Source: Hyposmocoma kahamanoa
Taxonomy: Eukaryota > Arthropoda > Insecta > Lepidoptera > Cosmopterigidae
Length of the DNA stretch: 64,000 bases
Direction: 5' to 3'
Assembly: GCF_003589595.1 (NCBI RefSeq)
Contig: NW_020653200.1
Span: forward strand, 482,268-546,267
The position numbers and the translations under genes are program-made. The first letter of the stretch is position 1. Each line of letters opens with the position of its first letter. A model generated the notes under the pieces. That model was given only the letters and a program-made list of their open reading frames with translations. It did not search any database and had not been told where the DNA came from. Positions 10,326-21,700 of this stretch are shown in pieces.

Positions 10326-11952
10326 TTGTACGGAAAGATATCGACGTGACGGTGTCGATATGTATTACGTACTGGTTAATCATGTATATGAAAAATGTAA
10401 TTCCACTCTTGCCTAGACTGAATGTAGTGAATTTCTTTTTCCAACTTAGTGCTTAGCGTAAAAGTGGTAGGTATTGTTTTACTTGTATTTGCCAGAGGAG
10501 ATTGCCTATTGACTTACCAATAAATGGATGACAATAAATACAAGCCAAAGTGTAATCCACAAACCACGAAAAAATTTAGGTAGTTTTTTTTTTCAGTTTA
10601 TGGCTTTTCTCGGTCAGCGTAGAAGCCAATGACAAGCATGACCGGAGGAAACACAAGAGTGATGGAGTAGTCTTAATGTCAATATTAATTTATTAATTTT
10701 ATGGTATTATGTTTTATGGCACCAAGTAATAACAGTTGTGCCGATATATAAGTACATACAAATATTGTAAATGTGAAAAAGCTGTGTCTCTATGTTGGTA
10801 GTTATGACGTGCTGCAAGAAATGTATCGATGATTCTAATTTCTGGATTCCAACTAGAAGTAAACTCAAAGTTTGATAGTCTCGAAAACCGATTTATAAGA
10901 AAACCGTTATGCTTTCAGGGGATTTTGGTTGCTTATTAAAAAGATAAGATTAAGTTAGTTTGTTTTGTAATATTCCTGAAATAACCTAAAAGTTACATTT
11001 GAGATTACAAACATTCGAGCAAACATTACTTCGGGCAAATGTATTTTCGGATTTCTGATTGATAACTCCAAACAGTAAAACGAATACAATAATATTTTGT
11101 TAGTTATTTATTACTAACATTTAATAAAAAGATTAACATTAAATCAACTCTATAGTTTCTTTGTGCTAAATCTAAATATTTCAGTCGCTTGTGGTTCGAA
11201 AATTGAAATTGACTTGTGGTTGTCTTGTATAGGATAAGGACAGTTAGCTATTAGGTTATTTTTGTTTCTTTTGTAATTTATGTGTATTGTATGTATGTAC
11301 TCGTATATGTACTCTTTATTTTTATTTTTTTCTTACAGTACGGCATGATTTATGATGATTTATATTAAACAATTACAATTTATTTTCATTATTTATAATT
11401 TATTACATTATTATTTAATATACAATACGATGGAGAAATCAATTTGAATAAACTTCGTTATGTAATCTGTCGATAAATAGGAGCTAAAGCGCGTCGCTTC
11501 GCTATAACGAAAAAGCAGCGTCCACGAATTACTGCATTTTTTGTCTATATTTGCCTGTTAGCAAATAGGGAACTTCATAGGCAAGCTTAGGTCAAATGTT
11601 CGAATGTTTTCAAAAATTTTTTAGGTAATCGATAAATTGAACCAGTGTGATCATCGTGAAAAAAAATTCATAAAGTAGAAAATTAGCAATTAATGTAAAA
11701 AATAAGCTTATGCATGGAATGTGATTTCACCCTTGGCTAGACTGGATGCAGCAGAGATTTTTTTTGCAATTTTGTATAGCGGAAGACGTCATGTTTCGTG
11801 GAATACTTGACGCGGTGAATTCGATAATGGATATGCAAAAACATCGATTTGAAAGTAGTGTTTATTGTGCAATAGTTATTTTGTGCTTGTACCTTCACAG
11901 AGGGGTTGCCTATCGATGACGCCTCCAGTCCTATATGCTATAAGTTTTCATA
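10326..11952. other. No gene seen; small repeat fragments
   Basis: AT-rich non-coding sequence. A fragment of repeat family C (gacttaccaataaatggatg) is at 10508-10585. A short motif ctagactgaatgtagtg near 10413 recurs as ctagactggatgcagca near 11737. Confidence 0.45.
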
Positions 11953-11960
11953 CATCCAAC

Positions 11961-12338
11961 CTTAAAATAATAACGCATAGAAACCTAGTCCGCACACGCT
12001 AAGTGAGGCAAATTGAAGCGCGCCAAAAGGGCCTACACGAGCGGGCGGGCCTTCAGTGCTCAAGGTCAACTTGCATCGCGAACAGATCAAGAATTTTAGC
12101 TAAAAATGACGAAATGTGCGGTAAATGAGTGTAAAAATACGTCAGACAAACATAAAATAGATACTAACATCACATTCCACAAGGAAGTAACGCGTTTCAA
12201 CTTGTATTTTTATATAAATATTCACTAAAACCGAAAATTAACCTACAACTAAAACTAGCCTACATGAATTTGATTATTGCCTCACTTGTGACAGTTCATT
12301 TGATATGAAACTATCATTCTATGCGTTATTATTCTAAG
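11961..12338 (+). mobile_element. P-element-like MITE with THAP exon (family A)
   Basis: 22-bp terminal inverted repeats (CTTARAATAATAACGCATAG plus AA) at 11961-11982 and 12317-12338. An exact 8-bp target duplication CATCCAAC sits at 11953-11960 and 12339-12346. The 378-bp element carries a short THAP-type reading frame at 12106. An 8-bp duplication and a THAP exon both fit the P-element superfamily. Confidence 0.85.
12106..12228 (+). pseudogene. THAP zinc-finger N-terminus (transposase first exon remnant)
   Basis: A 40-codon frame starting MTKCAVNECKNTSDKHK and continuing to ITFHKEV. Met, the C-x4-C pair, the N-x-T and the ITFH block match the start of THAP DNA-binding domains. The later C-x2-H half is missing, so this is a truncated remnant rather than a working protein. 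Confidence 0.75.
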
Positions 12339-12346
12339 CATCCAAC

Positions 12347-13929
12347 CATATTCAGCCTTAATTTAAAATCTAAAAACAAAGTTGCAACATAATGAACAGT
12401 GTGTGAGTGTCTTTAACGCGGGAGACTGATCACCTAGTTGAATAACTTGTAGCCGTTTTTATGAATTTAAACTTAACATTAATTAAAATATTGGAAACCT
12501 CCGCACGAAAGAAAAACGAAACGAAAAATCTGGCAACTGCACTGCCAAAGGTTATACATTTAGTTTGTTTTTAGCTAGTCAAAAGGAAAAGTTGCCTGTT
12601 TACCAAACACGCTGTCACGGGGCGCGGCGTCGATTAAAAATTAGAAAAAGAATATTTAAAAAATACAGGTAGTAAAGAGAGTGGAAAGTTCTAAAGAAAA
12701 AGATTTTCCTTAGCTTTTCTATTTAAGCACCAACATCAATAGTGTAACTTCAGTTTTAATTACGCGCTAAAGTTTTCTTGAAGTTGAAGCTTTCTTGTGA
12801 TCAAAACTACACGACTTAATTTTCTTTTGTCTGTTATCGTATATTAGACGTTTCTCAAGTTCTGATAAATTATTTGAATTTCGAATTTAATTCTCTATGA
12901 ATTTTTTTTTTTTTTTTCAAAAGAAAAGCTAAAATATTGGCTGTTTTTACACCTGAAACCTATCACTTTCTTAACCCTTTGCTTGCTACTTTATTGATTG
13001 TATCAATATTGAACAATAACTAGCTAGTATCGAGACTATCGAAAGAATCGGAAAATCCTAAGAATTTATATAGAAATGCCTGCTTCTTAAACACAAGCCC
13101 GGTTCCAGAATCCATAATAATATAGGTTAAAACATTTTCATTAACATCTATTTTAAATTTTGTGTAATCTTAATAGCAATTAGGTTCGAGTTGGGAAGCC
13201 TGGATACCTGAGACACAGATGTCTTGATCCAGCCACTTAGGATATTAGACACTTAGTCGCTTTATGAAATTAGACAACCGAAGTCGGATTTTTGTAGAGA
13301 GAAATCAATTTCACAATGAGCCCTACCGCTCCGACATGCTAGTACGCGCCAAAAGGCGAACTCATTATATCTTAATTTGTAATATACGTTGCGGCTTATA
13401 AATTCTATATACACACAAACATGCATGCACAGGCATCAATCTATCACACTAAATTAATATGCGGTTATCACGTTTTCAAATCCTCTATGTCCGGCTAGTT
13501 CAGTTTGATAAATGATACAGGGAAAATGGAGTTTCTATTTCGGGTTCTAGAATCACGTGAAATCTATCCACAAAGCGAAACTGAAACCCCTTTGACGCAG
13601 GAAATATTTAGCTATTCAATACCCGACGTCACATCGGCAAATATTCAACGTACAAAGTAAAATGATCACAGAGATTACTTTGCATGTTACTTTTTACAAT
13701 TATGTATACAAGTAGCACTGGTACCTTTTTTCCAGAGCATAATAGGTATTGTTTGTTTCTTTTTTTCATTTTACAAAAGCACTAAGCCAGTTCCCATTAC
13801 CTTTATTACATGCGATATATTTTACTAATGTATATTTTGTAAATTGCCATTGTTGAATGTATATAAATAAATATATGACAAATAATGTGGAAAGCAAAGT
13901 ACAATATATAATACAGCTACCAGCCCTGG
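12347..13929. other. No gene seen
   Basis: AT-rich intergenic or 5' intronic sequence. I find no credible exon, RNA gene or transposon end. Confidence 0.45.
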
Positions 13930-14112
13930 CGAGAGATGTCGCTATTCGTTTTATATATTTTTATTGAATTGATATTCAATCATTTTCGTGAAATTGCTCT
14001 ACTAGTTTGTTATAATTATTAATACAAAGATCGAACACGCAGAAAAAATCCTTTGGTCCAGCCGGATTCGAACCGACGTCTTCTAGCATACCGCGCCGGA
14101 CGTTGTATACGT
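13930..14112 (-). mobile_element. tRNA-derived SINE, family 2
   Basis: The minus strand carries GGTTCGAATCCGGC (B box) at about 14060-14074, then the tail tctgcgtgttcgatctttgt and the 3' part ending in gcgacatctctcgccagg. It shares its whole length with the copy at 8762-9034. Confidence 0.78.
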
Positions 14113-14157
14113 TTTTATCAATGAACTTCACAGCATTCAATATGCGTTACTTATAGT

Positions 14158-14638
14158 CATCGAGTATATAACCAGAAATAGAGACGAAATAAGGGCCCAT
14201 ACATTCCTGGTAATTCATCAGTGATACATCACTCATAAATATCAACTATCGTTTGCACTGAAATATAGACAGCGCTAACAACTGACCTGTGTGTACGTCT
14301 CCGTATATTCCAAAAATATTCCGTATTTATTTATTTATCTCTAACAATGGCGTGCTGTTCCATTCGATGGTGTAGGGAAAAACAGCAAAACATCTAATTA
14401 CAAAACAAACGGAAACAAATTTCATCGGTAATTAAATATGTAATTTTGCAATTTTCGTCCATTATAGCAAAGCTCAAGTTAACTGGTCGATTTCAAGTGA
14501 AACAATTGATATTGAAAATTGACACCCGTCAATTTTTTCGAATTCGGGCTGGCCAATCGGAGCTCAGTTGTCGCAGTAATGATATGGCAGAATAGTTGTC
14601 AAACAAATTAAATGACATTTCGTCTCTATTTCTGGCTC
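14158..14638 (+). mobile_element. P-element-like MITE with THAP remnant (family B), copy 1
   Basis: Starts CATCGAGTATATAACCAGAA and ends ...ATTTCGTCTCTATTTCTGG, matching copies 2 and 3; the outermost 3' bases are lost. It contains the THAP-like first exon from 14347 (MACCSIRWC), broken by a stop. The rest is non-coding. Confidence 0.8.
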
Positions 14639-15282
14639 AGAGGATGGAAAAAAAATAAAAGATTCCTGGACTTCAGAAGTATAGAGATCTTTGATTTTTG
14701 TAGGTGTCAAAACAACTTTATGTGAAATTTCATAGAAACAGAAGGCTTATGGAATATTCATTTGCCACGGCAAATGGAAAGGTTAACTATCACCCGTTAA
14801 AAGGTCGTTCACACTGGTGGTGAAGGGAATTTTACAATCGCATAGTACTATTCGTACCGCCTTTGCTTTTACTATTTCATTACACAAGCAACTCCGTCGA
14901 TAATTTGGCCTCTTGGGTGACATTTTTAACATAGTAACCCTCCAGTTAATGAATTCCACAGTTAGAGTTGATATAAACTAAAGGCATGAGAGAATTACGA
15001 GTTCAAAGCGTTACTTTCGCAGATCTGTGTTTATACGTCATTGTCACATTTACTTCTGACGACCTTTTTCCATTATTTAAAAAAATCATAAAATATTACG
15101 AAAGCGTCCTCACATTACACCCAAAATAGTCGTCGAATAGCAGAACCTGCAGAAGTACAAAATTACTAAGCTGAAAACTACATTGGCGAAAACCAATAAG
15201 CTAAAAGAAAAAGAAGAATACAAACACTTATAATTATGATAACATTTTCTGATAATAGACTTATTTCTACAGCAGTAGAGCT
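14639..15282. other. No gene seen
   Basis: Non-coding sequence between a family B element and a repeat Z copy. A signal-peptide exon for the fw-like gene could lie here or further upstream, but none can be supported. Confidence 0.4.
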
Positions 15283-15478
15283 AATAAGTAAGGGTGCTGT
15301 TGACATTACAGGCAAATGGGACTTGTCAACTTATGTCTCAGGCTGACGGGCGTAGTAGTAGTGCCCCTCAGTATTTGCGATTTAAAGCTCTGAGTGGCGC
15401 AACTGTTATGGACAGGCGTGTAGCTTACCATCAGGCGCACGACTTGTTCGTCCCGTCACTTGATGTTATAAAAAAAAA
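15283..15478 (+). repeat. Repeat Z, copy 5
   Basis: Blocks gggacttgtcaacttatgtc, gcgatttaaagctctgagtg, gttatggacaggcgtgtagc and gcgcacgacttgttcgtccc, ending in an A-rich tail (gttataaaaaaaa). It lies 92 bp upstream of the first recognised exon. Confidence 0.85.
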
Positions 15479-15569
15479 TATTTTGCTGTAGAATATTCTG
15501 TGACTATGTGCCATTATTGAAAAATGTACCTTATTAGAGACAATTTCGATAAAGTTTCTTTTTTCCCAG

Positions 15570-15752
15570 GTGAAAGGCGCTGTGGCCATCCAGCTGTGCC
15601 TCCAAATGCAAGAGTATCCATAGCCAGCAACAAAGATATTGTCCCGGGTACCATTGCTACGTACGAATGCGATCAGGGTTACGAACTCTTTGGTGCCCAT
15701 CAGAGAGAATGCACGCTCAGAGGAGAGTGGACAGCGGAGGTTCCATTCTGTG
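15570..15752 (+). CDS. fw: fw-like exon: CCP/sushi domain 1
   Basis: A phase 1-1 exon of 183 bp. The acceptor follows a T-rich tract ending cccag; the donor is gtaagt. It encodes one complete sushi domain: [11 protein letters not shown] at the start, [11 protein letters not shown] in the middle, then C-T-x-x-GEW and PFC, giving the four cysteines and the G-x-W motif. The open frame extends upstream into the intron to a Met codon at 15524, but the strong splice acceptor and phase-1 symmetry argue that this Met is not the start. Confidence 0.88.
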
Positions 15753-18700
15753 GTAAGTCAGCTCCAGTTACTAGGAAATATGCTCATTACTGTATTTTCA
15801 AACCGTCAAGCAATGCTTTCCGGATACACAATCTAATTTCCATTGAAACAGCTTTTCAAATTAGAGAAATAAAAAAAATCATAGATATAATTCATGCATT
15901 TTTTTTAAATAACTTTGCATTTGACCTCCATCTCACCTGATGGAAAGTGACAATGAGGTCGACAATGGAGCATGCATAGATGCGCATATTTCATGGAATA
16001 TATAAAAGTCAAATAATCTTTATTTCATGGGTAAGCAAATTGCCCTTGAAAACGTCATATTGATTAAACTCCACTGCTCATTACTAAAGCAGATTCCCCT
16101 GAGAAGAATAAACAAGAAACTGTAAATATGCATTTGAATACCTTTATTATCGCAATATTTAAACATCTTAGATCGGGACTATCTGCCAGACGGGTAAACG
16201 GGTCATTACCACGGATTTTTATCATCCAAGTACGCAGAAGCTGTATAATAAACTTTTAATATAAAGTTTTTGTTTCACTATAATTTGAAACCTCGTAAAT
16301 GACGTTGTTCCTTAAATGAATTTGAGACTTTATGAAGACGACTGTCAAGAACAGCTAGTTTATTTTTATTCCTCGTATTAAAGTTATCTGTCACCATTTC
16401 TCATAAAAAATATATTTGTCTTAATATAAATAATATTTTCATAAATGTACTGTGACGTTAGCGTAAGAATGTTAATCTCTTTCAATTTATCTTTCAAAGA
16501 CACTCCACACTCGGTTGGAATCTTTACAAACTTAATATACGTGTTCCATCTAGGAACCAACGTGGCCTTCCGAAAACCAGCGAACCAGTCAACCACGGTC
16601 CGCGGTGGAACAGCAGCCAATGGCAACGACGGTGAGAAGACCACAGAACATGATGGAAAGCGGTGTACCGAAACGCAAAGGGAAGCGTCTCCTTGGTGGC
16701 AGGTGGATTTACTCCGCCATTATGCTGTCAAGGTTGTCAGGGTCACCACTAGAGGTTGCTGCGGTAAGTCAAGTCGCCATTTTTTTTATCAGTGAGTAGT
16801 GCTTGACAAAATACTAGAATTTAATCACAGAGTTCATGTCAATCACATCCTCGTAGTACTTCGAAACCGCTATCACTAAATACAAAGAAAAACTCTTTCT
16901 CAAGCACTACCACAGACCACTGGCACTATCATTGCTCGGAGCTTTACAACATTTTTTCCTAATTGCATGGAACAGGTCTCGACCTACTTTACAACAAGTA
17001 CGGTCTACCCAGGCATTACAGGTCTCTTACACATACGAGCATTAGAATGCAGGTAGCTCGGTCGTGGATGGTTGAAGCTTGCGCAAATTCATGCAAAACG
17101 GTGACAGTCTGTTGTGCGCGACACTTTATAACTCGGTAGTTTCACTGGGTCAACGGGAAACAGAGAATTCCAGCAACTCAGTAGGTATCCTAAAGTAGAA
17201 TAGAGATTGGATTCTCAAATAAAAAACCAGATTATCCATTATCGGGATTTATTTATATCGTCACCTGCAAAAATGTTTAAGGCAAACGGTTCCTCATTCT
17301 AGTACTTTTAAGTGGAAGAAACCAAATGCCTCTAAAAAAAGCTTTTTAAAAACGATTTTATTTTTATTTTACACGAGAACGTTCGAGTACTACCTTTCTA
17401 ATGCGAGTACAGAAGTGATTGAAATAGGTCAGTAACACAGTTCTGAACTGAGAAAATCCACGACTTTTAAGCTCCACTTACCAACTGTTTTGTAAAATAT
17501 CCCGAACGGGATATTCGTGATTTCAAATTTTGGGAATCTGTTTATCATGAGCATGATTATCACCTGAACAATGGTGGCACCTTTCAATTTACGTCACGCT
17601 TATATACTTTCCGTATATAGCCCCTTGACAGAAGACGCGAACGACATAATACTGAGTGTTAATTATAGGGTCGGCGAACTAAAGCACATAAGTAAAAATC
17701 CAACATCATTCACTTAAATGAATACATTTACCGGCTAAAGCACATAAGTCAAATTCGTTTGTTATTTCATAAAGTAACTTTAATTCTAGAGGCGTCTTTT
17801 TCAAATTTATCATTCTCTTCACATCTTCCAACACTATAAACAACACAGAAAATATATAATTATTTATTAACAAATGAAGCGCTTTTTTTACTTACGTGCT
17901 TTAGTCCGCCGAACCTAGAATTATAGTTATATAATTTGCTAGGGTATTTAAAGCAGTTTCCATATGTTCTGATTATTCTGCTATTTTCTTACTGTACACA
18001 CTGTATTTGTTGGAATACAATTAAAATGTGATATTACTAACCCAACTGAATATAATAAATATTCGTCAGATTTGAATTATTCATATTATAATGACGTCTA
18101 TAAGTTGAAATATAAAAAATCGAAGACGTTGCCTTGAGTCGAGTGAATAGTATTCACTCGTATGACCCTTTTACGTCTGTAGTACACATTACAATGAAGT
18201 TTCGTAAGCATATTGTATCTTGTTTACAGTATAATGCAACAAGAATGGATCTTCTTCCTCCACTCCAGATGAATTGATAACGCTGTGTTTTTGTTCATGT
18301 CAGGTCACCAACCGCTGCAAGACCTGGAAATCAGGGTGGGCAACAGCAGCAGTGACCTACAACGAAATCCTCTCTGCGCCTGGTTTCCTGGTACAATCGG
18401 TACGTAGTAATCCAAATTATTAACGGTTGTACAGTCACACATCCTTTCCTGCTATAATTTCTCCGTTTCAGTTCAGGATATTCCGTTCAGTGCCCCCGGA
18501 CTTTATTTTATTACTCAACTACCAGTACAAGGTATTTCTAAGGTTGAAATTATTCAGTTGCGATTGCCTGGCCTGGCACCTTGCTCAATTACTGTCCACA
18601 AATGTTTGAGAAAACTATTTTTTTTTAATTTTACAACTGGAAAATAAAAAGCCATATAAAAAAGGGAGAGAACATATTGAGGTCACTTTTCGATGCATGA

Positions 18701-21700
18701 ATGAGGCCGTAACTAAGTCCCTTCGTTTAAAAGCTACCTCATAAAAGCTTTACAAGCAAATAGTGCTAAAAATTTAGTGTTCCAATGATTTATGTCTTTT
18801 GAGTTACACAGAGCTTCCGGGACGATTCGAGGAACAACAATTTGGGTCACTCAATACAATTCTATTCCTATCTCTAAACAACTCCCTTTTCAGATCGTTC
18901 GAGATTAAAAATTTCGCTTCAGTTAGAACCTAAAACAAGGCTGCTTCCGTATTTCAGGGTCGGACTCATAAAGAATGTCTTAGAATTACTGGTTCTAAAA
19001 TCGAAATTGCAATATGACCACACATTAGTAAGACTCAAAATGGCTGGCCCCTCTAAACGACTACATATGAATACGACCAGCAAAATGTCTAGATTGCAAA
19101 AATAGCATTATCTTGCTTGCAACATTTATATGTATGGATATTTTTAAAGCTAGGTTTAAACAAAAACAAGAAGAAACGCAGGTGCACACAAAACCTAGCT
19201 ACCCTAATCTTTTACTACTCAAGTTTAGACAGACAACAAATTATTTTACAAGCCACAGCGATTGATAAACATTTAAATAAGGCGGTATACTATTTTTAAA
19301 AAGTTCATCGGACCAGGCTAAGTATAATCAGATTGACGCGAATTGCGTGTCGCAAAACGTCTGTTACAAAAACTATAGTAACGTTAGTTTAATTTAATTA
19401 ATAATTGTAACTTTTTCATTGAAACAAAAAGAGAAAGAGTTTTTTTTTTGACAATTGGACTGTTACGGACTCCTTTGTACATTTTGAACTTTTTTTTCTG
19501 ATTGTCATGGTGATTTGTTGATGCATGTATTGTGTCAAGTGAAAAGTCGACCTTTATTTGCGGTAAATATTTTTTAAATTTGTGATAGCCGAAACGAACC
19601 CGGAACAGCTTCATCGGGATCAGGGACCACCTCGAGAGTATAATCCTTTCAAACAAAAAAAGCTTTTTTTGCAGTTGACTGAGAAATTTGAAAACATGCA
19701 TACAGCCGAACGTATAACCTCCTCCTTTTTTTAAAGTCAGTCAAAAACTTTGACAGCTAACGCCCGCGCTCGCTTGCGTCAATGGCGCAAAAGCAACGTT
19801 GTTAGGTGAGCTTATTATTATCCAACGCATGAGTTACTAGAATTATTATCAGCCATTGAGAGTGATCTGTTCAGATGTAAACCGTGTCTAAATCAGTGTA
19901 ACCGGAAATCAGGTGTTGTTTAATTTTATTAATAACTAAAAAAATATTTGCGGACAGAGTGTCACCAGTGATCAGTGTTACCAAGAAATTACAGTGACAT
20001 TTATCGCCAGCGACCGCGTAAAATGTTTGTATATAAAATGTTGTTTCTTGTGACCGCTAGGAGCACTGTATAATTTGCCATACAAAATTGTGATGTAATT
20101 TATGCGGTTACCAGCGACAACGGTCGCAGTGACAGAACACAAAATAAATTAGAAATGGTTAGTTAGTGTCTGTCGAGTACTAACTATTCTTTCGCGGAAA
20201 TTCTCTAAATTCGTAGAAAAATGCTAAAATAATAGCCGCGCTATAAACATTACCCGTAGGTATATTTCATGTCATCGGTAAGTCTTATGTTAATAAATTT
20301 TTAATTTTCTGTTTATCGAATTCATTTAGATTTTAATCGTTCGTCGTAGTTCAACTACTGGCCGCGAGATGGCAGCTTGTTGAATAAAATTTCAATATAA
20401 AAACAAAACGTCGTTACTTGCAATAAAGGTAGTGGACTTTCAACTATATAGCGACTGGCTAAAATTTAAATTATATTAACAATCCAAAATTTGTTACTTC
20501 AAAAAAAGAAGGAGCTCCTCAATTCGCCTGTATGTTTTTTTTTATGTATATTACGCGGTAACTCCGGCACTTCGACCCCTCCTACGTAAAGAATCGTATG
20601 TCGAAATTGCCAAATTTACAGAGGAGCGTTTTAAAGTTCTGAATTCACTGAAATGGGCGTATCACGTGACTTTAGCATTTCTCAGTTTTATTCGGCAAAG
20701 CTCGTTACTCACATAGAGTATTATAAAATCCTAGATATCGGTTAGATGATCTATTAGATGATCATTCTTTCAGTCAATTCAGAACTTTAAAACGCTCCCC
20801 TGCAAACTTGGCAATTTCAACATACGATACTTTACGTAGGAGGGGTCGTTTTGAGAAAAAGAGATTTTTGTTGGAAAGAGTCCTATTTAATTTGAAGAAA
20901 ATATTCCACATCCAAGGGTGGCAAACTAGGGAACGAATGGCTTTTGAGGTCGGTTTTTTAGTTCTCTGCACCGAGATTACGTTTGTATGGGTTTTGGCTA
21001 TTTGGTTTGTATTGCACTTCCACTGTTTTTTTTCTTCCGGGGTCACAGTAAACTCGTGGTAGAGACAAATATATATCGGATGTATTTACATCAGTATGAC
21101 CAGAAATCAGATATTATCTAGTTTGACCACTTGTCTACGGACAGAATAAACAAATCTCAGATGCATTTAAATCAGTGTGATTAGAAAATCAGTTGTGAGG
21201 CCGGGGGTGACTGTAAGGGAAAATTGGAGGCCACTCGTTGGGTGTTTATCCCGTTTCGGTTTGTACAATATGAATTCAGTTTTTGCCTAGGTACCATCGT
21301 GCGACTGAGTGTAAACCAATACAAATCAGTTTAAAAATACAAGTGCAGTTTATTATAAACTCAGCAGGTATGCACTTTTCACATTATCAATAAATTGGCG
21401 ACATGAATCAACATCCATTCATTGGCGATACTTTAGAAAAATATCCCAAGATTTTCTGCATAGAGGTTTTCAGTGTGTTGTAAGTATCTTTTGTTATTGT
21501 CTTCTATTATCGTGATGAAATGACGGCGTGACGAACAGAAAAATTGTTAGAAGAAGTGTGACAGTAATTTTTTACGGTTTCCATATTTGCAACGGTTGAA
21601 TGTTGTAATTAAACTTTGTTTGAATATTGCTTATTTTCATATTTACCATCTTGTATATGCAGGAAATCTGTTGAGAAAGAAAAAAAATACATTCATTTGT

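Noticed and set aside
15524..15569. Met at 15524 as the start of the fw-like protein
   Set aside because: The frame passes through a strong polypyrimidine tract and AG acceptor, there is no signal peptide, and the phase-1 exon symmetry requires an upstream exon.
19384..19701. 105-codon Lys/Leu-rich minus-strand gene
   Set aside because: It overlaps a dispersed repeat and has no domain.
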